Positions 15,451 to 23,752 are shown, numbered from the stretch's first letter. The stretch: 25,668 bases of DNA from Candidatus Rifleibacteriota bacterium (GCA_029560455.1 JAKQKW010000142.1:1-25668), one strand, 5' to 3'. Made by a program: numbers and translations. The notes: generated from the letters alone by a model not told the origin.

Positions 15451-16893
15451 ATGATGAACACAGAAAGACACCCACTGCTGCTTCTACCACCCAGTCGCAA
15501 TCTGACCGTAAAAATGGTCGATGGCAGATTCGTCATTCACGAAATGCCTGAGTGGCTGGCTGGCTACCTTGGCCGCACCGCCGCCGAGCTGCAGGGCAAA
15601 CCTGTAGACAAGGTTCTTGAACCGGTATTGCCCGGCATAGTCGAACTGATCGAGCGAACTCACGATGCCACAGCCATGAGCGGCTTTCGCGTGGCTCTGA
15701 AAGATACCCGGGGTCAGACACACCAGCTGCTGCTTGATTCAGTAGTCAGACCAGGGCCTGGGAACGAAGAACTGACAAGTATTCTACTTCAGGAAGTTTC
15801 GGCAACACCGCCGGCAATGATCGAAGAAGCAAGCTTCTGTGGTCTGATCGGCGTCTCAGATGCAATGCAGCAGGTTTTCAACAAGGTGCGAATGTATGCG
15901 CTGTCTGACGCCGCAGTGCTGGTTACCGGCGAAACCGGAGCCGGCAAGGAAGGCATTGCCGCCGCGGTTCACCAGATGAGTCGGCGGGCCCGGGGCCCGT
16001 TTGTCACCATGAACTGTTCGGCCATTACCGATACTCTTTTCGAAAGCGAGCTGTTCGGGCACGAAAAGGGCTCATTTACCGGCGCGATCAAGTCACATCG
16101 AGGTCGTTTTGAACGTGCCAATGGCGGCACCCTGTTTCTCGACGAGATTGGCGACCTGCCGCAGCTATCGCAGGCCAAACTGCTGCGCGTTCTTGAAACA
16201 TCACAGATCGAGCGGGTCGGTTCTGAAAACCCAATCAAGGTCGATGTCAGAATCATTGCCGCCACCAATCGCAATCTCGAAAAGGCCAGTCTCGAAAACG
16301 TTTTCAGATCTGATCTTTTTTACCGCATCAATGCGCTGCAGATACGTATTCCGCCGCTCAGACAGAGAAGCGAAGATCTCGAACTGCTGATCCAGCATTT
16401 TATCAGGCAGTTCAACCAGAAATACGGCCGAAATGTCGTCTGTCTGACACGTGAAGCGGTGCAGCTGCTGAAACAGTATCAGTGGCCTGGCAATGTCAGA
16501 GAATTGCGTAACCTCATGGAAAGACTTTTCGCCGAGAATCAGACCGAAGTTATCGGGCTTCGGGCTCTCAAGGAATGGTATGAGGAACGCATGAATGCCG
16601 CACGCTATGCTGGCGGATCAGGTTATACCGAAGTTGCCATTACCCCCGACCGACAGCCGATTGCACTCGGCATGCCTGACGACAACACGCTTGCGATCGG
16701 CAATGGCAGCATAAAAATCCAGCAACCGGTCAACGGCGACAGAAAATTTTCTGCCGAAGAGCTTCGCCATGCTTACCGCCTGGCGGGCGGAAACATCACG
16801 AAAGCTTCAGAATTTCTGGGGATTCACAAAGCCACTTTTTATCGGGCTCTGAAGAATCTTAATCTGCAGCGCGAAGACCTCGAAAAAATCTGA
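15451..16893 (+). CDS. Sigma-54-dependent transcriptional activator with PAS-like sensor domain
   Basis: 480 residues from ATG 15451 (15439 and 15454 also possible; an upstream in-frame ATG at 15364 would add residues that do not look coding). A PAS-like domain (about 10-120: LTVKMVDGRFVIHEMPEWLAG, then TRGQTHQLLLDSVVRPG) precedes the AAA+ domain starting near 131. Walker A is GETGAGKE (160-167), the loop contacting sigma-54 is GSFTGA (207-212) instead of GAFTGA, and Walker B is LFLDEI (228-233). A Fis-type helix-turn-helix (about 433-480, FSAEELRHAYRLAGGNITKA ... GIHKATFYRAL) binds upstream sites. There is no receiver domain, so control is probably by ligand at the PAS domain. Its stop is one base from the stop of the opposite-strand cyclase gene. 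Confidence 0.92.
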   Translation: MMNTERHPLLLLPPSRNLTVKMVDGRFVIHEMPEWLAGYLGRTAAELQGKPVDKVLEPVLPGIVELIERTHDATAMSGFRVALKDTRGQTHQLLLDSVVRPGPGNEELTSILLQEVSATPPAMIEEASFCGLIGVSDAMQQVFNKVRMYALSDAAVLVTGETGAGKEGIAAAVHQMSRRARGPFVTMNCSAITDTLFESELFGHEKGSFTGAIKSHRGRFERANGGTLFLDEIGDLPQLSQAKLLRVLETSQIERVGSENPIKVDVRIIAATNRNLEKASLENVFRSDLFYRINALQIRIPPLRQRSEDLELLIQHFIRQFNQKYGRNVVCLTREAVQLLKQYQWPGNVRELRNLMERLFAENQTEVIGLRALKEWYEERMNAARYAGGSGYTEVAITPDRQPIALGMPDDNTLAIGNGSIKIQQPVNGDRKFSAEELRHAYRLAGGNITKASEFLGIHKATFYRALKNLNLQREDLEKI

Positions 16894-16894
16894 A

Positions 16895-19231
16895 TCAGGC
16901 CGGGGTCGGCCCAGGAGCCGAAGCAGGTGCTGGTGCTGGCGCCGGTTCAGCCGGAGGATTTTCGGCCCGTTCGACCCGGTTACGGCCATTGCGCTTGCAG
17001 ACATACAGTGCTTCGTCGGCCATTTTTATCATTTCGGTAGCACTTTCAGGCTGATTGATCGGCATCGAGCAGACTCCGACGCTTATGGTTACCTTCAGAT
17101 CACCGGTCGGGCCGGCAAAGATCGCTGATTCGACCCGCTGGCGAAGTCTTTCGGCAAGCAGCATGGCACCATCCGGTTCGGTTTCGGGCAGAATCACGGC
17201 AAATTCTTCACCACCGTAACGGGCAGCGATATCGGTATCACGAACCGTGTCGCGCACGATTTTGGCGACTTCGCGCAGCACCATATCGCCGGTCTGGTGA
17301 CCGTAGGTGTCGTTAAACTTTTTGAAATGGTCGATATCGGTCATCAGATAGGACAAAGGCTTGCTGTAGCGTCTGGCACGGCGGTATTCCTCTTCGATCT
17401 TCGCCTGAAAGTGTCTTCTGACGACAAGACCGGTCAGACCGTCTATGGTGGCCAGGTTATATAGACGTGATTTTTCGATGACCACTGCAGCCTGGTTGGC
17501 CATGGTCAGAGCAGTCTGCAGGTCTTCGTCGTTAAAGCGACCTTCGCGGCGATTGACGACGTTCATAACGCCGATGGCGGTGTCTTTAATCATCAATGGT
17601 ACGCAGATCAAGGTTCTGATGCTGTCGCGCTCGGCATCGCGAAACGCAAAACTTTTGTCTTTGCGAACGTTCTGAATCAGACGCGGTTTACCCGAATTGA
17701 AAACCTCGCCGGCAATGCCGATACCGCTCTTGAACTGCTGTTTAAGGTTTTCGTCGATGCGGGCCTCGCCTTCGATGCCAAAAACCACAGACTTTTCGAC
17801 AAGCTCTTCGTATTTGTCATCAAGAAGGAAAAGCGAACCACGCTCGGCATTGAGAACCTGAACGCCGCGACTGAGAATGGCATCGAGGGTTTTTCCGAGG
17901 TCGCCCATGAAGCTGACAGCTTTGCTGACTTCGTTGATAATTGCCAGTTCTCTGACTTTGCGTGCCAGATCGTAGTTCTTTTCTTTCAGTGATTCGAACT
18001 GCTGAATCAGCCTGGTAACTGCCCATTGCAACGGTACCATGACCAGAATCGGTGTCACTTCGAGAATAAAATCATAGTTGAACAGCAGTATTCCGGCAAT
18101 CAGCCAGGCTACAGCCGAGCCCAGGCAGATGGCATTGGCCGAGAAGCCGGGGGTTTTCCAGAGCAGGTAGGCTGCCCCGAATGCAAAGACAAAAATAAGA
18201 ACGATTGTCGTCTCTACGGTACTGCGGTGCAAAAAGCGCCGGTTGAGAATATTATGCAGCAGGTTGGCATGGATTTCGACGCCGGACAGCGCACCATAGG
18301 GGCAGAATTTGAGATCTTCAGAGATACCGGCGGCTCTGGTGCCAATCAGCACCAGCCGATTGGTAAAAAAGCCATGCGGGTATTTGCCGTTCAACACTTC
18401 GGCATAGCTGATTTCGTCAAAATGCCGATTACCACCGGCGTAGTTAACCAGATATGATTTTTCACGCTGGCCGGACTCAGGTTCATAGCAGTCAAAAAAC
18501 GGCAGCAGCCGGTCACCGACACGCATGCCAAAACTTTCTACGACCGGTTTTACGCCGAGATATGCTTCGGCTGCGGCTATACCGAAAATATTACTGGTAA
18601 TTTCGCCGTGTTTTTTCTGCAGGCGCAGTTTGCGAATGACGCCGTCAGGGTTGAGAACATTGTGATCGATGTCAATAAAGCCTTCGTGCGGTCTGGCTTC
18701 GAGCAGAATTGGAACCGGTCTTGCCCAGCCGGCCTTTTCGACAAATTCGAAAGTTTCGGGGTCAAGAAAGGTGGTTTTCGAAGCGATTCTCGGCAGAACG
18801 ACGCGCCCGAATCTGAGAATCTGCTGTGCGAATTCCTTGTCGTCTTCGGGACCGGCAAGCGACGGGTCGTTGAAAAGAATGTCAAAGGCAACGACCTTCG
18901 CCCCCTCTTTTTTAAGGGTTCTGAGGAGACGGCCATGCGTGGCACGCGGCCACGGCCAGGTACCGAGCTCGCCTATACATTCCTCGGTAATGCTTATCAG
19001 AACAATGTCATGGTTTTTTGCCATTTCGCCGCGCTGCTCGAAACGGAAATCGAGGGTAGCATTTTCGATGCGGTTGAAATAGCCGAAATAAAACAGCAGT
19101 GTCGTTGCCAGAGCTACGATCAGGGCAAGAACGAATTCCCATAGAGGTATCAGGCCGGCCGGCTTTTCAGAGGTCAGCCTGATAATCTCGCTGGAATTGA
19201 GGAAGTCTTCTGTCTGCGGTTTTGGACTCAT
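16895..19231 (-). CDS. CHASE2-GAF-GGDEF diguanylate cyclase
   Basis: 778 residues. One N-terminal membrane helix (about 28-50) is followed by a large extracytoplasmic CHASE2 domain (about 55-330: LDFRFEQRG ... VAFDILFNDPS ... VLIGTRAAGISEDL), three membrane helices (about 335-420), a GAF domain (about 440-595) and GGDEF (about 605-755). The active site is GGEEF (673-677), and the inhibitory product-binding RxxD site (Arg664-Asp667) sits five residues before it, so it should make c-di-GMP from GTP and be feedback-inhibited. The tail is an Ala/Pro repeat (PAPAPAPASAPGPTPA). The ATG directly follows the TAA of the upstream TPR gene, implying coupled translation. It is the last gene of a four-gene operon. 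Confidence 0.93.
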   Translation of the reverse strand: MSPKPQTEDFLNSSEIIRLTSEKPAGLIPLWEFVLALIVALATTLLFYFGYFNRIENATLDFRFEQRGEMAKNHDIVLISITEECIGELGTWPWPRATHGRLLRTLKKEGAKVVAFDILFNDPSLAGPEDDKEFAQQILRFGRVVLPRIASKTTFLDPETFEFVEKAGWARPVPILLEARPHEGFIDIDHNVLNPDGVIRKLRLQKKHGEITSNIFGIAAAEAYLGVKPVVESFGMRVGDRLLPFFDCYEPESGQREKSYLVNYAGGNRHFDEISYAEVLNGKYPHGFFTNRLVLIGTRAAGISEDLKFCPYGALSGVEIHANLLHNILNRRFLHRSTVETTIVLIFVFAFGAAYLLWKTPGFSANAICLGSAVAWLIAGILLFNYDFILEVTPILVMVPLQWAVTRLIQQFESLKEKNYDLARKVRELAIINEVSKAVSFMGDLGKTLDAILSRGVQVLNAERGSLFLLDDKYEELVEKSVVFGIEGEARIDENLKQQFKSGIGIAGEVFNSGKPRLIQNVRKDKSFAFRDAERDSIRTLICVPLMIKDTAIGVMNVVNRREGRFNDEDLQTALTMANQAAVVIEKSRLYNLATIDGLTGLVVRRHFQAKIEEEYRRARRYSKPLSYLMTDIDHFKKFNDTYGHQTGDMVLREVAKIVRDTVRDTDIAARYGGEEFAVILPETEPDGAMLLAERLRQRVESAIFAGPTGDLKVTISVGVCSMPINQPESATEMIKMADEALYVCKRNGRNRVERAENPPAEPAPAPAPASAPGPTPA

Positions 19232-20311
19232 TTAGGCCGGAACAGCCACCTGGGCACGCAGTTTTTTCATTTCGCGAAAAGCTTCGTGAAACATTTTATC
19301 TGAGCGGGGCAGAAGCTTAAGGGCTTCTTTGTAGTTGCGAATGGCCTTTTCAACCTTTGCCTGATCTCTGAGGCGATCGGCACGGGTCTTGTAAAGCTTG
19401 CCAAGCTTGCGGCGTGATTCGACAAAACGGTCTTCAAAGACATTTACCCCGGTATAAGCCGGTGCGAAGGGGTCGGTTACCGAGAACGAAGAATAGAGAT
19501 CGAGGGCTTCCTCGTAGTCTTTAACGGCCTGTTCCCAGACTTCGGGGGCTTCGAATTCTTCAGTTTCGACGAATTCGTCTTCTTTGAGATTCTGGTGAAT
19601 CTTTTCCTTGAGCTGTTCAAGAAAGGCGTGATAAACGTTATCGCGACTGTCGAGCAGCAACTGAGCGCGTTTGAGCATGGTTGCGGCATGGGCATATTTG
19701 CCGGCGTGGCAGGCCTTATTGATTTTGGCGAGATAGGGCCTGATGATACAGCGGCGGCAATCAGTGAGTGCAGCCTTGATGTAACTGATAAAGCGATGGC
19801 TTTCAGGCAGGCCGCTCACCAGTTTCAGAGCCGCCTGGTATTCAAGAATGGCTTCACCGAAGTTGCCGGAGCGGGTGAAATCATCACCGCGTTCGACAAA
19901 CGGGGTCATTTCGATATGCAGCAGGTGATCGCGCTGTTTTTCGCGGGCCTTGTCAAGCAGGGCCTTAACTTCTTCGAGAAATTTGACGTTTTCGTCGCGG
20001 GCAAGTGATGTAGCTTCTTCGAGCTCTTCGACAGCAACCTGCCAGGCCTTGTTGCGCAGTGCAGTTTCGCCCTTTTCGCGATGCACGCCGGCCAGATGTT
20101 CATCTACTTCAGCAATGCGACCGGCGATAATGCGCTTGATGTCTTCCTCTTCTTTGGTTACCGGCGCCTTCGGGTCAATCTCACGGATGCTCTGGTATTC
20201 TTCAGAAGCCTTCAGATAGCAAATTTTTGCTGCGCCCCATTCTGACGCGCCTTTTTTGGCATCACCGTCTTTGATAAAAGACTGAATCACCTGAATGTTT
20301 TCGCTGTTCAT
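19232..20311 (-). CDS. Cytoplasmic TPR/coiled-coil scaffold protein
   Basis: 359 residues from ATG 20311, chosen because AAGGAG lies about 9 bases upstream; an in-frame TTG at 20317 is too close to that site. No signal peptide or membrane segment. The sequence is almost all charged amphipathic helix, with TPR-like units such as GNFGEAILEYQAALKLVSGL, AVKDYEEALDLYSSF and KAIRNYKEALKLLPRSDKM. A CDRR-type Cys pair appears near the middle. Probably a scaffold or regulator in the cytoplasm that contacts the neighbouring cyclase. The gene touches the cyclase gene (TAA then ATG) and follows the exported TPR gene by about 20 bases. No closer family assignment. Confidence 0.8.
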   Translation of the reverse strand: MNSENIQVIQSFIKDGDAKKGASEWGAAKICYLKASEEYQSIREIDPKAPVTKEEEDIKRIIAGRIAEVDEHLAGVHREKGETALRNKAWQVAVEELEEATSLARDENVKFLEEVKALLDKAREKQRDHLLHIEMTPFVERGDDFTRSGNFGEAILEYQAALKLVSGLPESHRFISYIKAALTDCRRCIIRPYLAKINKACHAGKYAHAATMLKRAQLLLDSRDNVYHAFLEQLKEKIHQNLKEDEFVETEEFEAPEVWEQAVKDYEEALDLYSSFSVTDPFAPAYTGVNVFEDRFVESRRKLGKLYKTRADRLRDQAKVEKAIRNYKEALKLLPRSDKMFHEAFREMKKLRAQVAVPA

Positions 20312-20332
20312 CTGCAACTTCTCCTTCGTAAC

Positions 20333-22033
20333 TTACTTTTTCTTTTCGGCCGTCTTTTTCATGCGCTCTGAGGCATTTTTGGCATCAAAAAAGTTTACAC
20401 CGCGGCCTTCGGGCTCACCGGCCTGATCATAAGCACTGGCGGCTTCTTCAAAGTTTTCGAGCCGGTAGTGAATATATCCTGATAAGGAATTGGCATCCTG
20501 GTTGCCAGGATCGAGTTCAAGCATGCGGTTGATCGCCACCGCAGCCTTTTTAAAATCTTCAAGCTGAACATTGACGAGCGCAGTATCCCACCAGATCTGA
20601 GACGCATCGGGGTATTTCCTGGACAGCCGGTTAAAATCGACGAGTGCCAGGGTATATTTGCCGTCCTTCATCTTGCGCGAAGCGGCAGCATACTGGGAAT
20701 CAGCTGCGAGAGCCGCGTTTGCTGCCGAAGTATCTGCGCCGGCTGCTGTTTTTGTGCCAGAATCAGCCTTCGCCCTGACTGACGCCGGCGAGCCGCCGGC
20801 CGACAGATCGAGCTGCCCGCCGGCCTGTGAATATTCGACGAGAGCGCGCACCTGGCTGCGGTATTCAGAAGCGGGAAAAGCTGCGAGAAAGGCTTTTGAC
20901 CAGCCAACTACCGCTTCATGCACGCCAAGCACCGCGCGCAGGCGGATAGCCTGAAAATAGGCCTTCTCAACCAGCGGTGAAGCCGGGTGATGGGTAAGAA
21001 TCTTATCGTAGGTTTTGCAGGCTTCGAGCAGTTCGCCAAAACCGGTTGTGGCTTCGGCGAGGTCCATGAGGACCTTGTCCATGCCAGCCTTTTCGGGGCC
21101 ATCTTTAAGTGAATCCTGGAGACCGAGAATGCGGCTGACCAGTTCATCTTTAGCGCTGCCGGCAGCAGTTTCAACCTGAAGAACCGACCGCAACAGAGTT
21201 GCGGTCTGCGGATCAGCCTTTTTCATGCCCTTGCCGGCGGCAGGCGCAGAAACAGCCAAAGGTTTGGCCTTGTCAGAAACTGCCCGGGCAGCAACTGCTG
21301 TTTTAGATGTATTTACAGGCTCAGGCCGGGCAACCGGTTTTTCTTCGGGCGGTGGGGCTTCTTCCATTTCTGTGATCTCGTGATCTGCCTGTGGGCGTTC
21401 ATCAGGAAGAATATCGTCGTCAGATTCAACCGCAGCTGCGGGCTCAGGTTTTGCCGGCCTTACGGCCGCTTCGGGCTTTTTAACCGCTGGCACTGGTTTT
21501 TCAGGTGCAGCTTTTGCAACAGACGCTGTCTGGGGAGCCTCTTTTTTCTCTGTTTCTGAAGAAGCAGCCTCTTCTTTAAAACCCTGGGTTTTCATAAATG
21601 ACTTTGCCAGTTCACAGTATGGGCTGCGGGCATGATCGCGCTTGAGCTGTGCAAAAATGCTGTTAACCCGGCCCTGATTACCAAGGCCTGAGTTCGCCTG
21701 CAGCAGCCGGAAAAGAGCTTCAGCCTTTTCTTCGGCTGATTTCACCGATTCGCTCAGAGTCGCAAAAGTTCTGGCGGCATCGGCGTAGCGACCAGCTTCC
21801 AGCTGGCAGTCGCCAAGCATAAACCGGGCAAGATTCTGCTGTACACCGCTGCCGGCCTGTTCAGTCGCGTATTCAAGACTGCTTATGGCTTCGGTTAAAT
21901 TACCAGCAGCTCTCTGTTTGAGAGCTTCAGACATCATATCAGTTGCTTTGCGCGAAGCAAACACGGGAACAGTGGTGCAGGCAAGACTGCAGGCCACGGC
22001 AAATGCCATTCCCAAACGACGAAGGTCCGTCAT
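20333..22033 (-). CDS. Exported TPR protein with a long disordered linker
   Basis: 566 residues from ATG 22033, chosen because GAGGAA lies 8 bases upstream. The signal peptide is about 1-26 (LGMAFAVACSLACTTVPVFA). An N-terminal TPR-like block (about 30-150) resembles the YbgF/CpoB style (QRAAGNLTEAISSLEYA, LGDCQLEAGRYADAARTF). A Pro/Ala/Lys/Glu-rich linker follows (about 165-275), then a helical block, and a C-terminal TPR pair (KDGKYTLALVDFNRLSRKYP, INRMLELDPGNQDANSLSGY). It should be periplasmic or cell-surface facing. It lies 1 base after the stop of the membrane-sensor gene, in the same operon as the cyclase. Function unknown; it may relay the sensor state to the envelope or the CHASE2 domain. 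Confidence 0.78.
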   Translation of the reverse strand: MTDLRRLGMAFAVACSLACTTVPVFASRKATDMMSEALKQRAAGNLTEAISSLEYATEQAGSGVQQNLARFMLGDCQLEAGRYADAARTFATLSESVKSAEEKAEALFRLLQANSGLGNQGRVNSIFAQLKRDHARSPYCELAKSFMKTQGFKEEAASSETEKKEAPQTASVAKAAPEKPVPAVKKPEAAVRPAKPEPAAAVESDDDILPDERPQADHEITEMEEAPPPEEKPVARPEPVNTSKTAVAARAVSDKAKPLAVSAPAAGKGMKKADPQTATLLRSVLQVETAAGSAKDELVSRILGLQDSLKDGPEKAGMDKVLMDLAEATTGFGELLEACKTYDKILTHHPASPLVEKAYFQAIRLRAVLGVHEAVVGWSKAFLAAFPASEYRSQVRALVEYSQAGGQLDLSAGGSPASVRAKADSGTKTAAGADTSAANAALAADSQYAAASRKMKDGKYTLALVDFNRLSRKYPDASQIWWDTALVNVQLEDFKKAAVAINRMLELDPGNQDANSLSGYIHYRLENFEEAASAYDQAGEPEGRGVNFFDAKNASERMKKTAEKKK

Positions 22034-22034
22034 T

Positions 22035-23393
22035 TTATCTTTCCTCAAAGGATGAATTGGTTACACGTACAACGCAACAGGATAAAACATACCCCCCAGT
22101 TGCAGCAAGCAGAATTACGCACAACAGAATCAGATAGTCATCGAGAGAATTCTCATGCGTAAGGTCGGTCTGAATAAAAACATACCAGTCTGGCAGATAG
22201 CGCATATCAGAATGTTTTAACGCGGCGGCAGTCTGCAGAAGTACCCGGTTATTGCGCCACACAATGCCACTGATCGGCTTCTCTTCTATTTTGGCTATCG
22301 GCAGCAGGGCAGCACTCAGGTTAACCTGCTGCGCCACAATCTGTGAGTCATGGTGACCGATAGCTACACCGCTGCGTTCGGTGAAAATGAGGCTGTCGGG
22401 ACCCTTACTGGTTTTGTCGGCCATTTCACTGAGGTAACTGACATCGACCATTGCCGAGAGGCAGGCCACCGGCTGGCGCAATTCGTTGCGCACCGGTACG
22501 GCAACCCACCACACCGGCCGTTTCTGCTGTTGGTCATAAATAACCGGGCCACAGAAAAAAGGAACGCCGCCTTTTATTGTTCGGCAGTCGCGATCGTCAG
22601 GGTCTGAGGCAAACAGCTCTGCATCCCCGGCAACAGCAAGTATGCTGCCTGAGAGATTTTTGAGCGCCAGAGCGCGAATATGTCCATCATCGAGCATCAG
22701 CGCCAGAAGATTATGAACCGGCACGGCCGGCGAAGATTCTGTTGAAAAGAGCCCGGGCAAATGGCCGATAAATTGAACAGCGTGCAGAATCGGGTAAAAA
22801 AACTGATCAAAACCGGCGGTAATCAGCCGAATGCTTTCGGGAACAATACCGGCCAGCAGTGTAATTCTTGCATGTTCCTCTTCTGAGATTGAGACCAGAC
22901 CAAAAGGCGGTGCAGCTTCTTCGCTCTCAAACTGAAGACAGCCAAAAGTGCCAAGATAAAAAAAGCGCATCAACGCCGCATCTGGAACAGTCTGCCACCA
23001 TTCAAAGCCACGACCGACATTGACAAGTTCCTGTAATATGGAAGCCATAGGTGCTTCAAGTGATTCGAGCAGCAGAGCGAAGTCAATGCGCCATTCGGCA
23101 ATGTTGTCAGCAAAACCCCTGCCGGGTTTAAACTGGCGCAGCACCGGCAGTCTGCCAAGAAGCGTCAGAGAGTTTTTAACATTGGTAGCAGGGCGGGCTG
23201 CTGCAGAAACCGCAATCTGAATGATTGCCTGCGACCTGGCCTCGGCAACCAGTCTTGCCTGGCGCTGCGGAAACCGGTACAACCAGAAGGAGAGAACAAG
23301 CATCGCAAGCCCGGCAACCAGGCCGACCAGATAGCGGGTCTGCGCTTTTCCCGAGCGATAACTTTTTGATAAAAAAAAGACTGAATTTTTCAT
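22035..23393 (-). CDS. Membrane protein with a large extracytoplasmic Cache-like sensor domain and no output domain
   Basis: 452 residues. A first membrane helix lies at about 21-40 (YLVGLVAGLAMLVLSFWLY) and a second at about 418-440 (LILLCVILLAATGGYVLSCCVV). The 370 residues between them look like a double Cache domain: RQARLVAEARSQAIIQIAVS, then the ligand-pocket style blocks VWWVAVPVRNELRQPVACLSAMVDVSYL and SLIFTERSGVAIGHHDS. Only about ten residues remain after the second helix, so there is no histidine kinase, HAMP, MCP or GGDEF output. The start ATG has no good ribosome binding site. The next gene begins 1 base after its stop. The Cache assignment is moderate; the topology is clear. Confidence 0.72.
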   Translation of the reverse strand: MKNSVFFLSKSYRSGKAQTRYLVGLVAGLAMLVLSFWLYRFPQRQARLVAEARSQAIIQIAVSAAARPATNVKNSLTLLGRLPVLRQFKPGRGFADNIAEWRIDFALLLESLEAPMASILQELVNVGRGFEWWQTVPDAALMRFFYLGTFGCLQFESEEAAPPFGLVSISEEEHARITLLAGIVPESIRLITAGFDQFFYPILHAVQFIGHLPGLFSTESSPAVPVHNLLALMLDDGHIRALALKNLSGSILAVAGDAELFASDPDDRDCRTIKGGVPFFCGPVIYDQQQKRPVWWVAVPVRNELRQPVACLSAMVDVSYLSEMADKTSKGPDSLIFTERSGVAIGHHDSQIVAQQVNLSAALLPIAKIEEKPISGIVWRNNRVLLQTAAALKHSDMRYLPDWYVFIQTDLTHENSLDDYLILLCVILLAATGGYVLSCCVVRVTNSSFEER

Positions 23394-23455
23394 GGAATTA
23401 TGCCGATATATTTATCAGGACAGGGAAAAATGTAGTCAGATACAGGAGGCACCCT

Positions 23456-23590
23456 ATGCTTTGCCCACAATGCAATGCTCCGATGATTCGCAGATCTCAT
23501 ACCGGTCGTCAGACCCCCTATTTTACGCTCAACTGCAGCCACTGCAAATTCGTCATATTTTACCGCGGCCAGTTCAATAACGAAGACTGA
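23456..23590 (+). CDS. Small zinc-ribbon protein (44 residues)
   Basis: A short gene supported by an excellent AGGAGG site (23444-23449) 6 bases before its ATG. The protein starts MLCPQCNAPM and has a second CSHC, so two CxxC pairs 21 residues apart form a zinc ribbon; a Phe/Tyr/Arg-rich tail follows (FVIFYRGQF). It is divergent from the sensor gene at 23393, with 62 bases between. A longer open frame starts at 23225 but runs antisense to the sensor gene and is not needed. Function unknown; such small ribbons often bind nucleic acid or other proteins. Confidence 0.75.
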   Translation: MLCPQCNAPMIRRSHTGRQTPYFTLNCSHCKFVIFYRGQFNNED

Positions 23591-23657
23591 CAAAAGGCTT
23601 TTGCCACTTTCAAGTCACGGGTTCATGCTAACTTAACCTCGTGGCAAAATCAAGCGG

Positions 23658-23690
23658 ACAATCCACTGTCGGGAATTCTCCCGGGATTGT
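23658..23690. repeat. Dyad symmetry overlapping the YitT promoter
   Basis: Outer arms ACAATCC (23658-23664) / GGATTGT (23684-23690) and inner arms CGGGA (23670-23674) / TCCCG (23679-23683) form a hairpin with a 4-base loop and a 5-base bulge (ACTGT). It overlaps the -35 region. It may be an operator or a weak terminator for the small zinc-ribbon gene; T-rich sequence comes only about 10 bases later. Confidence 0.45.
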
Positions 23691-23715
23691 TAGCAGTGTT
23701 TTTCTGTGCTAGAAT
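23687..23715 (+). promoter_or_regulatory. Promoter for the YitT-DppA operon
   Basis: TTGTTA (23687-23692, 4/6), a 17-base spacer, and extended -10 TGC-TAGAAT (-10 at 23710-23715). The -10 TGCTAGAAT is identical to that of the dehydratase promoter at 8931-8939. Transcription would start near 23722; GGAG at 23744-23747 is the ribosome binding site. Confidence 0.65.
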
Positions 23716-23752
23716 GCCCGCAATTTTCGAACCGATTTAAACCGGAGATTGC

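Noticed and set aside
18026..19144. Long open frames antisense to the cyclase gene (for example 18026-18457 and 18608-19144)
   Set aside because: The minus-strand cyclase has clear domains throughout; the opposite frames have no recognisable motifs and are shadows of it.
23394..23402. CATAAT on the minus strand as a -10 box for the sensor operon
   Set aside because: It lies only 3 bases before the ATG, so transcription would begin inside the gene, and no matching -35 is present.
23225..23455. A longer N-terminus for the zinc-ribbon protein
   Set aside because: The extension runs antisense to the sensor gene, and AGGAGG sits exactly before the internal ATG at 23456.
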